A stretch of 64,000 nucleotides of DNA, from contig NZ_JBBOCA010000001.1 of assembly GCF_038002225.1 (NCBI RefSeq), forward strand, positions 6,262,001 through 6,326,000. Direction: 5' to 3'. The stretch's first letter is position 1, and each line of letters begins with the position of its first letter. This stretch comes from Paenibacillus sp. FSL R7-0204. Its GTDB lineage: Bacteria; Bacillota; Bacilli; Paenibacillales; Paenibacillaceae. Below are positions 10,081-18,095 of the stretch, one piece after another. The notes below the pieces were generated by a model. That model saw nothing but the letters and a program-made list of their open reading frames with translations. It did no database searches and was not told the DNA's origin. The position numbers were made by a program, and so were the translations under genes.

Positions 10081-10103
10081 ATTAATGACCTCAGGTCAAT
10101 AAT
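10081..10103 (-). promoter_or_regulatory. 23-bp palindrome, candidate operator upstream of nupN
   Basis: The core TGACCTcAGGTCA is a perfect inverted repeat around one base and is extended imperfectly by ATTAA/AATAAT on both sides. It lies directly upstream of the nupN -35 box, a position usual for an activator or repressor site. The cognate regulator is not in this window. Confidence 0.5.
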
Positions 10104-10287
10104 AATTTGCATTTTTCAACAAGAAATCGCTTACCTTGACATAAGCTGTTACCTATGTGTCCGATATATGTTAGAAAACCTCAAAATGTATCTATGGCTC
10201 CAAGTGCATTAACATTATTATTGCACAGGGAAGGCTTTTCTATTATCATGTATGATTACATCTTGTACGCAAAGGGAGTTACTGAAA

Positions 10288-10830
10288 ATGGAACAAGAAC
10301 ACACACCACAAGCTGCACCCGACTTCAAATACTGTCATGAATCCCGCGTATTCAAAACCGGCCGTGTCTTCCCGAATGATGTGAACAATCACAAGACACT
10401 GTTCGGCGGCAAGCTGATGAGCACCATTGATGAAGTGGCCTCCATCTCGGCCATGCGCCACTGCCGGGTCAACGTCGTAACGGCATCCGCTGACTCTGTA
10501 GACTTCCTCCTGCCGATCCGGCCGACGGATTCCGTCTGCTTCGAATCCTTTGTCTCCTGGACGGGCCGTACCAGCATCGAGGTATTCGTCAAGATTATCT
10601 CCGAGAATCTCTATACAGGCGAACGCGCCGTTGCCGCTACTTCATTCCTGACCTTCGTAGCCATGAATGAAGACGGCACTACAGCCCCTGTTCCGGCCAT
10701 CGTGGCCCAGACCGACGAAGAGAAGCTGATCTGCCAGTCTGCGGACGAGCGGTCCGCCCTGCGCAAGCTGAGACGCTCCAGCAGCAAGAAACTCGCTTCG
10801 CTGCTCAGCACTACAAAATACTGGGAATAG
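10288..10830 (+). CDS. acyl-CoA thioesterase, hotdog fold (YkhA-like)
   Basis: Cytosolic acyl-CoA hydrolase. The 180-residue protein contains one hotdog domain with the BACH/YciA-type motif DVNNHKTLFGGKLMSTIDE (about residues 31-49; Asn and Asp are the usual catalytic residues), then TASADSVDFLLPI and VSWTGRTSIEVFVKI. The ATG at 10288 follows GGGAG by 9 nt; an upstream in-frame ATG at 10252 adds 12 residues without a ribosome site. Resembles B. subtilis YkhA. Confidence 0.88.
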   Translation: MEQEHTPQAAPDFKYCHESRVFKTGRVFPNDVNNHKTLFGGKLMSTIDEVASISAMRHCRVNVVTASADSVDFLLPIRPTDSVCFESFVSWTGRTSIEVFVKIISENLYTGERAVAATSFLTFVAMNEDGTTAPVPAIVAQTDEEKLICQSADERSALRKLRRSSSKKLASLLSTTKYWE

Positions 10831-10856
10831 CCGTCATCCGGCGGTTCCCGCCGCAC

Positions 10857-10899
10857 AAAAAAGCACCGTCACACGGGAGAACCCGCAGGCGGTGCTTTT
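10857..10899. terminator. bidirectional terminator
   Basis: AAAAAGCACCG ... CGGTGCTTTT hairpin between the convergent thioesterase gene and rplT, usable on both strands. Confidence 0.85.
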
Positions 10900-10913
10900 C
10901 GGTTTATAGCTTC

Positions 10914-11273
10914 TTACGCGTTGATCTTCTCTTTGGCAACAACAGCCAGGGAGTTGAAGGCGTTCAGATCGTTCACTGCCAGATCAGCCAGCATCTTACG
11001 GTTCACTTCTACACCAGCCAATTTCAGGCCGTATACAAGCTTGCTGTAAGACAGACCGTTCAAACGGGCTGCAGCATTGATACGAACGATCCACAGTCTG
11101 CGGAAGTTACGTTTAGTCTGACGACGGTCACGGTATGCGTAAACCATCGATTTCATTACTTGCTCTTTAGCTGTTTTGAAAATGCGGTGCTTGGAACCGA
11201 AGTAACCCTTTGCCAGCTTCAATACTTTTTTATGTCTACGACGAACTACAAATCCGCCTTTAACTCTTGCCAT
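10914..11273 (-). CDS. rplT: 50S ribosomal protein L20
   Basis: 119-residue early-assembly protein of the large subunit. Begins [20 protein letters not shown] and contains [25 protein letters not shown], both diagnostic of L20. Last gene of infC-rpmI-rplT; in B. subtilis L20 represses this operon by binding the leader, and a matching leader is present at 12122-12277. Ribosome site GGGAGG upstream. Confidence 0.98.
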   Translation of the reverse strand: MARVKGGFVVRRRHKKVLKLAKGYFGSKHRIFKTAKEQVMKSMVYAYRDRRQTKRNFRRLWIVRINAAARLNGLSYSKLVYGLKLAGVEVNRKMLADLAVNDLNAFNSLAVVAKEKINA

Positions 11274-11304
11274 ATTAATAAACCTCCCAAAAATGTGTGA
11301 TTAA

Positions 11305-11505
11305 CTATTTCAAGTTAGCGAGTCCTTGTTTCAAACGTCTTACATCCCCAGGGGCCATTACCGGATTGCCGTTCAATACGCGTTTTGCACGCTTCGATTT
11401 GTGGGACAGCAAGTGGTTCTTGTGAGCTTTGTAACGCAATACTTTACCAGTTCCAGTGATCTTGAAGCGGCCTTTCAGGCTGCTATGTGTTTTCATTTTA
11501 GGCAT
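11305..11505 (-). CDS. rpmI: 50S ribosomal protein L35
   Basis: 66 residues, MPKMKTHSSLKGRFKITGTG..., basic throughout and the normal length for L35. The start at 11505 follows AAGGAGG; a longer frame with 15 extra residues has no support. Middle gene of the infC operon. Confidence 0.98.
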   Translation of the reverse strand: MPKMKTHSSLKGRFKITGTGKVLRYKAHKNHLLSHKSKRAKRVLNGNPVMAPGDVRRLKQGLANLK

Positions 11506-11562
11506 GGTGTTTCCTCCTTGAATATTATGCGGCGCCAGATTGCTATGCAAGTGACTCCAAGA

Positions 11563-12078
11563 TTATTGGGGCTTCGGAGCCAGAATCATGATCATGCTGC
11601 GGCCTTCCAGCTTAGGCTGGCGCTCTACAACAGCAATTTCTTCTACTTCGCTCTTCACGCGCTCCAGGATCTTCTGGCCGATACTAGCGTGGGTAATCTC
11701 ACGGCCGCGGAAACGGACGGAGCACTTCACTTTATCGCCTTCGCCCAGGAACTTGATTACATTGCGGAACTTGGTCTGATAATCATGTTCCTCAATGTTT
11801 GCACGGAACCAGACTTCCTTGAGATCCACGATCTTCTGGTTCTTACGGGCTTCCTTCTCTTTCTTCTGCGTTTCATAACGGAACTTGCCGTAATCCATGA
11901 TGCGGCATACCGGCGGCTTCGCCTGCGGTGCTACGTTGACTAAATCCAGATTAAGATCGATCGCCATTTGTAACGCCTCGCGGATCGGCTTGATCCCGAT
12001 TTGTTCACCCTCTGCTCCGACCAGCCGAACCTCTTTGGCACGAATTTCATCATTGATCATATGTTCCTTACTGATAAT
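11563..12078 (-). CDS. infC: translation initiation factor IF-3 (ATT start)
   Basis: Binds the 30S subunit, prevents premature joining and checks initiator codons. The 171-residue protein has the N-domain INDEIRAKEVRLVGAEGEQI, the linker FRYETQKKEKEARKNQK and the C-domain with KCSVRFRGREI. The start is read as ATT at 12078, downstream of GGAGGTGGAGG, giving MISKEHMINDEIRAKEV; rare AUU-type starts are the known hallmark of infC and allow autoregulation by IF-3. An ATG six codons later is the alternative. First gene of infC-rpmI-rplT. Confidence 0.95.
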   Translation of the reverse strand: MISKEHMINDEIRAKEVRLVGAEGEQIGIKPIREALQMAIDLNLDLVNVAPQAKPPVCRIMDYGKFRYETQKKEKEARKNQKIVDLKEVWFRANIEEHDYQTKFRNVIKFLGEGDKVKCSVRFRGREITHASIGQKILERVKSEVEEIAVVERQPKLEGRSMIMILAPKPQ

Positions 12079-12121
12079 CCTCCACCTCCGAATAATTTTC
12101 AGATAATATATTACGGTTCTC

Positions 12122-12277
12122 CATAAAAAAGGGATGCCGGTAATTCCCCGACACCCCGTTTGATCAACGTTCATGAATTGTAACCATTCATAAAGCATTG
12201 AGATCAAAACCAGCAGGCTGTTAGCCAGTCAGGTGAGAAGCCGGTGCTTCTGCTTGCAATCCCTATGTTTTGCACAC
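12122..12277 (-). promoter_or_regulatory. L20-type leader of the infC operon
   Basis: The minus-strand 5' UTR contains AGCACCGGCTTCTCACCTGA, resembling the conserved segment of Bacillus L20 leaders, a CAGCAGGCTG/CAGCCTGCTG region, and a terminator (stem GGGGTGTCGG/CCGGCATCCC, T-run 12125-12130) about 45 nt before infC. In B. subtilis, L20 binds such a leader and promotes premature termination. The terminator is seen directly; L20 control is inferred from family knowledge. Confidence 0.82.
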
Positions 12278-12283
12278 TTGAAT

Positions 12284-12312
12284 ACTATACATCATCAGAC
12301 CTAAGATGTCAA
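12284..12312 (-). promoter_or_regulatory. sigma-A promoter of the infC operon
   Basis: TTGACA (12307-12312), 17-nt spacer, TATAGT (12284-12289) on the minus strand. Confidence 0.85.
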
Positions 12313-12344
12313 CATCTTCTGAAATTATTAATTTGCAGCGCGGA

Positions 12345-13586
12345 TTATGAAACCTGCTTGCTCTGCACTTCTTCCAGCCGGACTACGCGCGTATGCTTGG
12401 TATGACTCCACTGCTTGTTGTTCTGCGTGAAGAACGCATAGAACGTGATGGGATACCATGAAAGCAGATAGACCGGGAACACCAGCAGGTACAGGTAGAC
12501 CTTCTTGAACTTCACCCGCTCCAGCGCCATGGCCAGCAGGAAGGTCAGAATGTTCGCTCCTACGGCAAAGTACCCGAGCCAAAGTGGCAGATGTCCGTAA
12601 ATATTCGCAATATGCGGACCGTCGAACACAGCATTATCCACAAACATTACGGCAGTCATCAGGAATGTAAGCAACACAATATATACGTTCGCTCCGTAGA
12701 GTGCCAGGTCGAACTTCGTCAGGCTGCGTTCCTTAATCCCCTGCCACAGCAGCGGGAAGAAGTAACGGCGGGCTACGGTGAAATGACCCTGCATCCAGCG
12801 CAGACGCTGTCTGGAGGATGCCTTGAAGGTAAGCGGCTTCTCATCGAATACTTTGGCATCATAATTAAATTTTGGATATACACCCTTGGAGGCGCTGCGC
12901 ATGGTGAATTCCAAATCCTCGACCAGACTGGTTGCGCCCCAGCCCATTTCCTTCAGCAGGTTCGTCTCGAAGCACATACCTGTTCCGCCGAGGAAGTTGG
13001 CCATCTTAAGATTATGGCGCGACAGCTGCCACAGCCGGTTAATGTACCAATAGGATACGCCATATGCAGCCGTAATCCAGGAATCCTCCGGGTTCTTCGT
13101 ATCGATGTAGCCTTGAATAACCCGTCCGCCTGAACAGAGATCGTTGTTCATCTCTGTCAGGAACTCTGTATGCGCAAGGTTGTCGGCATCGAACATGACA
13201 ACAGCGTCATACTGGCGGGGCAGCGCCCACAGCTCCTTCAGCATCCACTCGATGGCATAGCCTTTACCGCGCAGGTTACTGTTGGTACGTACACAGGCAT
13301 TCATGCCGTGCTCCCGTACAATCGCAGCTGTATTATCCGTGCAATTGTCACAGATGACAAATACATCGTACAGTTCCTGGGGATAATTAAGCTGCTTCAG
13401 GTTTTCCATCAGGGCGCCGACCACTTCTTCTTCGTTATGCGCAGCAACCAGCACGGCAAATGATTTCTGCGGCGCATACTTAACCTTATTCTTCTTCTTG
13501 CGCAGTCCAAACAGTGAGAATGCAAACTGATAAACTGCAATTGCCGCCAAGATCACTTGGAGCGTAACAAACAGTGCGTCTGTCAT
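12345..13586 (-). CDS. membrane glycosyltransferase family 2
   Basis: Probable polysaccharide- or glycolipid-forming GT-A enzyme in the cell membrane. It has 413 residues: one N-terminal membrane helix (about 5-27), a cytosolic GT2 domain with VLVAAHNEEEVVGALMENL, the nucleotide-sugar site MFDADN (DxD), an ED acceptor motif (VEDLEFTM) and QRLRWMQGHF (Q-x-x-R-W), then three to four C-terminal helices. This Q-x-x-R-W arrangement is that of processive enzymes (chitin, cellulose, PNAG synthases), but the product is not known. The ribosome site AGGGGG lies some 12 nt upstream. Confidence 0.82.
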   Translation of the reverse strand: MTDALFVTLQVILAAIAVYQFAFSLFGLRKKKNKVKYAPQKSFAVLVAAHNEEEVVGALMENLKQLNYPQELYDVFVICDNCTDNTAAIVREHGMNACVRTNSNLRGKGYAIEWMLKELWALPRQYDAVVMFDADNLAHTEFLTEMNNDLCSGGRVIQGYIDTKNPEDSWITAAYGVSYWYINRLWQLSRHNLKMANFLGGTGMCFETNLLKEMGWGATSLVEDLEFTMRSASKGVYPKFNYDAKVFDEKPLTFKASSRQRLRWMQGHFTVARRYFFPLLWQGIKERSLTKFDLALYGANVYIVLLTFLMTAVMFVDNAVFDGPHIANIYGHLPLWLGYFAVGANILTFLLAMALERVKFKKVYLYLLVFPVYLLSWYPITFYAFFTQNNKQWSHTKHTRVVRLEEVQSKQVS

Positions 13587-13890
13587 GATCTTTAGATGCC
13601 CCCTTTTTCAAATCTTGATGTTTTTTCTCTTTCTCTCTCTAACTTGCTAACGTTCTATCTGACCCTTTTGTTGCATCCCTTACTGTAGACAAGAATTTCC
13701 CCTTAGTTTCGGGCAGGATTCCGAGTTTGTATGGTCACGTTCAGAAGATATGAATATGGATTCCAGTGTACTGGCTGGCTCCTTATTTCTCTGTTACCTT
13801 ATAAACGCGTTCTTCCTGCTTGAATCATTGTAGACGCTTTGGGGCTCCCAAGTCAAAAGAGACATTTTTCGAGCGGACCTGAGCTTTTTC
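13587..13890. other. intergenic region, no gene seen
   Basis: About 300 bases between the divergent GT2 and PAP2 genes. It must hold the GT2 promoter, but I could not assign one with confidence; a purine-rich stretch (minus-strand AGAGAGAGAAAGAG) lies just before the GT2 start. Confidence 0.5.
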
Positions 13891-13919
13891 TTGAACGGTC
13901 TACCTTAAAAAAGTATGAT
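13891..13919 (+). promoter_or_regulatory. sigma-A promoter of the PAP2/UgtP-like pair
   Basis: TTGAAC (13891-13896), 17-nt spacer, TATGAT (13914-13919), 80 nt upstream of the PAP2 start. Confidence 0.75.
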
Positions 13920-13998
13920 AAAGACAGCTTCAGGCCGTGAAATCTGCTGCTTAAGCTGCGCCAGAACTCTTTTAGCCGGACTATCGGAGGGACATGAT

Positions 13999-14526
13999 AT
14001 GAGACCTTTATTCAAGAAACTGCATCTCCTGGAGCAGCGGGTGTTTCAATGGATTAACGGACGGATGCACAATCCGTTTCTGAACTTCTGGCTCTTCTAC
14101 CTCACTCATCTCGGAGGTGCAACAAGTGCGATCGGCATCAATCTCCTGGTCTGGGCAGTGTGCCCGCAGCCATGGAGAACTACAGGGCTGCAAGCGCTGG
14201 CCGCGCTGGCGATAAGCCATGTGCCCGTCGCTATCGCCAAAAAGCTCTACCCGCGCCTGCGGCCTTATCTGGCCCTGCCGGACACCAATACGTTCCGTAA
14301 TCCGCTTAAGGATCATTCTTTTCCTTCAGGCCATACGACCGCTATCTTCGCCTCAACGGTTCCTTATATGATAGCATATCCTGTCCTGACTGCAGTTCTG
14401 CTTCCTCTGGCCTGCACAGTCGGATTCTCCCGGATCTACCTCGGGCTGCATTATCCGTCTGATGTCCTGGCTGGAGCAGTCATTGGGTCTGGAGTCGCAG
14501 CCGGTACGCTTGCCCTCTGGATATGA
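13999..14526 (+). CDS. PAP2-family membrane phosphatase
   Basis: Probable phosphatidate or undecaprenyl-pyrophosphate phosphatase acting at the outer face of the membrane. The 175-residue protein carries all three PAP2 motifs: KLYPRLRP (K-x6-RP), PSGH, and SRIYLGLHYPSD (SR-x5-H-x3-D), and about five membrane helices. The start at 13999 has GGAGGG 7 nt upstream. It is followed after 21 nt by a UgtP-like glycosyltransferase, so the pair may act on diacylglycerol: dephosphorylation of phosphatidate and then glucosylation (inference). Confidence 0.88.
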   Translation: MRPLFKKLHLLEQRVFQWINGRMHNPFLNFWLFYLTHLGGATSAIGINLLVWAVCPQPWRTTGLQALAALAISHVPVAIAKKLYPRLRPYLALPDTNTFRNPLKDHSFPSGHTTAIFASTVPYMIAYPVLTAVLLPLACTVGFSRIYLGLHYPSDVLAGAVIGSGVAAGTLALWI

Positions 14527-14547
14527 TGCCTGAGGGACGTCCGGCCA

Positions 14548-15729
14548 GTGAATACCTCTAGGGAACAGGTGAACTATACATTGCGCAAAAAAAGAATATT
14601 ATTGCTGTCGGAGGGCTTCGGTGCCGGGCATACCCAGGCTGCATATGCGCTGTCGAGCAGCCTGCGGAAGCTGTCTCCGGAGGTGCAGACCAAGGTGCTT
14701 GAGCTGGGAAGCTTCCTGAATCCCAAGGTGGCCCCGCTGATTGTCTCGGCCTACCGCAAGACGGTCACCTCCCAGCCCCGGCTGATGGGCTACGTGTACC
14801 GTCACCAGAAATCATTCAATCGTCTTACCACACTTGCCCTGCACCATTTGTTTTATACGCATGCCCAAAATATTGTGAAGCAGCTGAAGCCGGACATCAT
14901 CGTCTGTACCCACTTCATTCCCGGTGCTGTTATCTCACGCCTGAAGCGGCTTCATCCGTCGCTGAAGGCCCCGCTGATTACGGTCATTACGGATTATGAC
15001 GCCCATGCCAGCTGGATCAGCCCGCAGGTGGACCGCTATCTGGTATCCACTCCCGAGGTCAAGGCGAAGCTTCGCCGCCGGGGTGTTGCCGCCTTCAAAA
15101 TCCGGGTAACCGGGATCCCTGTACACCCGAGCTTCTGGGAGCAGCACGGCCGGGAAGACATTCAAGAGCAGTTCAAGCTGCTGAGTATTCCAACGGTCAT
15201 GGTTATGGGCGGCGGATGGGGCATGATGAAGGATGAAGTAGTGAACGCGGCCTTGACCGGATGGCGGGACAAGGTGCAGATTGTGTTCTGCCTCGGCCAG
15301 AATGACAAGCTGCTGCAGGAGATGAAGCAAGACGAGCGGTTCAGGCATCCCAACATCAGGCTGCTGGGCTTCACCCGGGAGATTGACAAGCTGATGGAGG
15401 TATCCGACCTGCTGGTCACGAAGCCGGGCGGCATGACCTGCAGCGAAGGCTTGGCCAAGGGCCTTCCCATGCTCTTCCACTCTCCGCTGCCGGGCCAGGA
15501 AGAAGAGAACTGCCGTTACTTTACTGCCGCCGGCCTGGGGGAGCCTATCAGCTCCCTCGATGTAGTTGACAGGTGGATGGAGAGGCTGCTGAATGATTAC
15601 GGGAATGTCCGCACGGCGCGCAAGGCCCATCTGGAGGCCATCTCCAGGTACAACCCGCTGCAAAGCGCCCAAAGCATTATTGATATGCTGGATAAACCGC
15701 GAGCAGAGCAGGGAAAGTTAAGAACTTAA
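14548..15729 (+). CDS. UgtP/MGDG-synthase-like glycosyltransferase
   Basis: Family 28 glycosyltransferase resembling processive diacylglycerol glucosyltransferase and plant MGDG synthase. The 393-residue protein has the N-terminal acceptor loop LLLSEGFGAGHTQAAYAL (about residues 18-35), DIIVCTHFIPGAVISRLK, the linker ITDYDAHASWISPQVDRYLV and the sugar-nucleotide site TKPGGMTCSEGLAKGLPMLF. The start is a GTG with GAGGG 11 nt upstream; a second GTG seven codons later is also possible. It likely makes glycolipid used as a membrane lipid or lipoteichoic acid anchor. Forms an operon with the PAP2 gene. Confidence 0.82.
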   Translation: MNTSREQVNYTLRKKRILLLSEGFGAGHTQAAYALSSSLRKLSPEVQTKVLELGSFLNPKVAPLIVSAYRKTVTSQPRLMGYVYRHQKSFNRLTTLALHHLFYTHAQNIVKQLKPDIIVCTHFIPGAVISRLKRLHPSLKAPLITVITDYDAHASWISPQVDRYLVSTPEVKAKLRRRGVAAFKIRVTGIPVHPSFWEQHGREDIQEQFKLLSIPTVMVMGGGWGMMKDEVVNAALTGWRDKVQIVFCLGQNDKLLQEMKQDERFRHPNIRLLGFTREIDKLMEVSDLLVTKPGGMTCSEGLAKGLPMLFHSPLPGQEEENCRYFTAAGLGEPISSLDVVDRWMERLLNDYGNVRTARKAHLEAISRYNPLQSAQSIIDMLDKPRAEQGKLRT

Positions 15730-15738
15730 GTTAGAACG

Positions 15739-15778
15739 CAAAAGGCAGTCCGGTATGAACGAACCGGACTGCCTTTTG
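15739..15778. terminator. bidirectional terminator
   Basis: CAAAAGGCAGTCCGGT ... ACCGGACTGCCTTTTG, 8-nt loop, between the UgtP-like gene and convergent trmB. Confidence 0.9.
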
Positions 15779-15800
15779 CTGTAATAAACCGGCAATGCAT

Positions 15801-16517
15801 CTAGAGACGGTACTTGTCCAGACGGGTGGCCTGATATTGCTTCAGTGCCTCATCTCCGACAATCGCCTCGCAGCGGTGAATGTTCACGCCGCGGCCATAG
15901 AACTTGGTCTCGTATTCGGTCATTACATGCTCTTCGTTGATTACGCCGCCCTCATGCAGATCAAGGGAAATATTCTTCATCTGCAGACCGTAGTCCGCAA
16001 AGGCATTAAGCGAGAATTCAAACAAGCTGCGGGAATCCGTCTTCAAATGGATCTCGCCGAGCGGACTGAGTAGTCCGCGGTATTTATCCAGAAAACGCGG
16101 ATGGGTCAGACGGCGGCGGGCATGCTTGCTTTTCGGCCAGGGATCACTGAAGTTGAGATAGATCCGTTCCAGCTCCCCCGGAGCGAACACTTCCTCCGCG
16201 TAATCGATATTGGCCAGGGCCACTCTCACGTTCGGCGGTGTCTCTTCACCTGCCGGCTCCCATACATTCCGGGCCTTCTCGGCTGCACGCCGTACCAACT
16301 CGTCATACATATCTACGCCGATGAAATTAATCTCCGGGTATTTGAAGCTCATCTGACTGATAAACTGCCCCTTGCCCATTCCGAATTCCACATGAATCGG
16401 ATGATCATTGCCGAACAATTCGGACCAGCGCCCCTTCAGGCTGCGTGGTTCCAGGATGACCAGATCGGTCTGCTCCTCAAGACTTTCACGTATTCCTTTT
16501 CTTCCGCGTAAACGCAT
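15801..16517 (-). CDS. trmB: tRNA (guanine-N7-)-methyltransferase
   Basis: SAM-dependent enzyme that forms m7G46 in the tRNA variable loop. The 238-residue protein starts MRLRGRKGIRESL and shows the SAM motif HVEFGMGKGQFIS (about residues 42-54), NFIGVDMYDELVRRA, and the TrmB-specific LNFSDPWPKSKHARRRLTHPRF. Length and motifs match Firmicute TrmB. Ribosome site GGAGGAG directly upstream. Confidence 0.96.
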   Translation of the reverse strand: MRLRGRKGIRESLEEQTDLVILEPRSLKGRWSELFGNDHPIHVEFGMGKGQFISQMSFKYPEINFIGVDMYDELVRRAAEKARNVWEPAGEETPPNVRVALANIDYAEEVFAPGELERIYLNFSDPWPKSKHARRRLTHPRFLDKYRGLLSPLGEIHLKTDSRSLFEFSLNAFADYGLQMKNISLDLHEGGVINEEHVMTEYETKFYGRGVNIHRCEAIVGDEALKQYQATRLDKYRL

Positions 16518-16620
16518 AGGTACTCCTCCGCTTATCTCTTATTGCCTTATCTGTGAATAGGATAAATGCCACTTGCAATATTGTGCCGAACTTACCGGCA
16601 AAAGTAAAGGGATTTCAGCA

Positions 16621-16669
16621 AAAGAAAAGGAACTTCCGTCCCGCCCTTGTTGGACTGGTCGAAAGTTCC
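16621..16669 (-). terminator. terminator of the 57-residue gene
   Basis: Minus-strand stem GGAACTT/AAGTTCC with inner pairs and a T-rich tail (TTTTCTTTT), 50 nt after the small gene at 16719. Confidence 0.75.
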
Positions 16670-16718
16670 GTGCGTCTTGTATTCTGTAATACCGGCCCGC
16701 CGTTCAGCGGACTGCTAT

Positions 16719-16892
16719 TTATTTATCGAACTCGAAGGTCTTCTCGAACGCATTGCGGATCTTCCGCTGCGCTTCTGTCTTGATCTTGTGGTTGCCGTTG
16801 AATTCTACGCCTGTCAGGGCGAGAGCTTCATCGGGAGTCAGCTGCACATCAATCGAACCTTTGTTATCAGCAAATACCGCTTGCAAATTCAT
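16719..16892 (-). CDS. small conserved-looking protein of unknown function
   Basis: Not recognised. 57 residues, MNLQAVFADNKGSIDVQLTP..., acidic-then-basic, no membrane segment and no cysteine. It is treated as real because it has a good ribosome site (AGAGGTG, about 8 nt), its own near-consensus promoter (16991-17019) and its own terminator (16621-16669). A GTG three codons upstream overlaps the ribosome site and is less likely. Confidence 0.7.
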   Translation of the reverse strand: MNLQAVFADNKGSIDVQLTPDEALALTGVEFNGNHKIKTEAQRKIRNAFEKTFEFDK

Positions 16893-16990
16893 CGTTATCA
16901 CCTCTAAGGTTTAGTATGGACCGGACGACACGAAATTATGAATTCAAAGCATATGATTGTGGTTGCTGCAGCGGCTTTTTTAACACTTTA

Positions 16991-17019
16991 AATATAACAT
17001 AATGTGTAAGCATTTTCAA
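16991..17019 (-). promoter_or_regulatory. sigma-A promoter of the 57-residue gene
   Basis: TTGAAA (17014-17019), 17-nt spacer, TATATT (16991-16996) on the minus strand. Confidence 0.7.
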
Positions 17020-17138
17020 GCCGAATGGCGGTAATTCACAGCCTATTTTTAGTTTTTTTTCGGCGGATTTCCGGGAGGGATTGTTACGTTCATCACGGAT
17101 TTTTGATACAATGGGAAGGTTAATGAAAGGAGCTGCAC

Positions 17139-18095
17139 ATGTCTAATCTTCAACAAGCCTCCTCTCCGCTTCTGTGGGGGGATAAACGCTTCCATACCTG
17201 GAACTACGAAATGCGCGGGCAGATGGATACCAAGGTGTTCAAGGTCATGCTCGATGCGGGCTTCACCTGTCCGAACCGTGATGGTTCCATTGCAAAAGGA
17301 GGCTGTACGTTCTGCAGTGCCAGAGGGTCAGGCGATTTCGCCGGAAGCCGCCGGGATGATCTGGTCACCCAGTTCAACCATATCCGCGACCGCCAGCATC
17401 AGAAATGGCCGAATGCCAAATATATCGGCTATTTCCAGGCCTATACCAATACGTATGCTCCTGTCGAGGAGCTAAGGGAATATTATGAAGTCATTTTGCA
17501 GCAGCCCGGGGTTGTCGGCCTCGCCATTGCCACCCGCCCCGACTGCCTGCCGGATGATGTAGTGGAGTATCTCGCGGAGCTGAACCAGCGCACCTATCTA
17601 TGGGTGGAAATGGGGCTTCAGACCATTCATCAGTCCACTTCGGATCTGATTAACCGCGCGCATGATACCGCCTGCTATACTGAAGCTGTTGCGAAGCTCC
17701 GCCGTCACGGCATCCGGGTGTGTACCCATATTATTCACGGGCTTCCGCAGGAAACGCATGAGATGATGCTGGAGACTGTAGCTGCTGTAGCGAATATGGG
17801 GGTTCAGGGAATCAAAATCCACCTGCTTCACCTCATGCGCAAAACGCCGATGGTGAAGCAGTACGAAGCCGGGCTCTTGCGGTTCCTGGAGCAGGATGAA
17901 TATGTGAAGCTCATCGCCGATTCGCTGGAAATTCTGCCGCCGGACATGATTGTCCACCGCTTAACCGGCGATGCCCCGCGCGATGCTCTGATCGGCCCGA
18001 TGTGGAGCCTCAAGAAGTGGGAAGTGCTGAATGCCATTGACCAGGAACTGGTTGCCAGGGACACCTGGCAGGGTAAGTACTGGAGGAAGGGCTGA
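17139..18095 (+). CDS. ytqA: radical SAM protein, YtqA/TIGR01212 family
   Basis: Radical-SAM protein of unconfirmed reaction. The 318-residue protein has the iron-sulfur motif region FTCPNRDGSIAKGGCTFCSA (about residues 43-62), in which the spacing of the first cysteine is the atypical form of this family, followed by FQAYTNTYAP and LAIATRPDCLPDDV. It overlaps ytqB by one base (TGATG), so the two are translated together. An extended -10 (TGATACAAT) lies about 30 nt upstream of the start, and the ribosome site is AAAGGAG. The link to tRNA wobble modification is suggested by its partner only. Confidence 0.88.
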   Translation: MSNLQQASSPLLWGDKRFHTWNYEMRGQMDTKVFKVMLDAGFTCPNRDGSIAKGGCTFCSARGSGDFAGSRRDDLVTQFNHIRDRQHQKWPNAKYIGYFQAYTNTYAPVEELREYYEVILQQPGVVGLAIATRPDCLPDDVVEYLAELNQRTYLWVEMGLQTIHQSTSDLINRAHDTACYTEAVAKLRRHGIRVCTHIIHGLPQETHEMMLETVAAVANMGVQGIKIHLLHLMRKTPMVKQYEAGLLRFLEQDEYVKLIADSLEILPPDMIVHRLTGDAPRDALIGPMWSLKKWEVLNAIDQELVARDTWQGKYWRKG

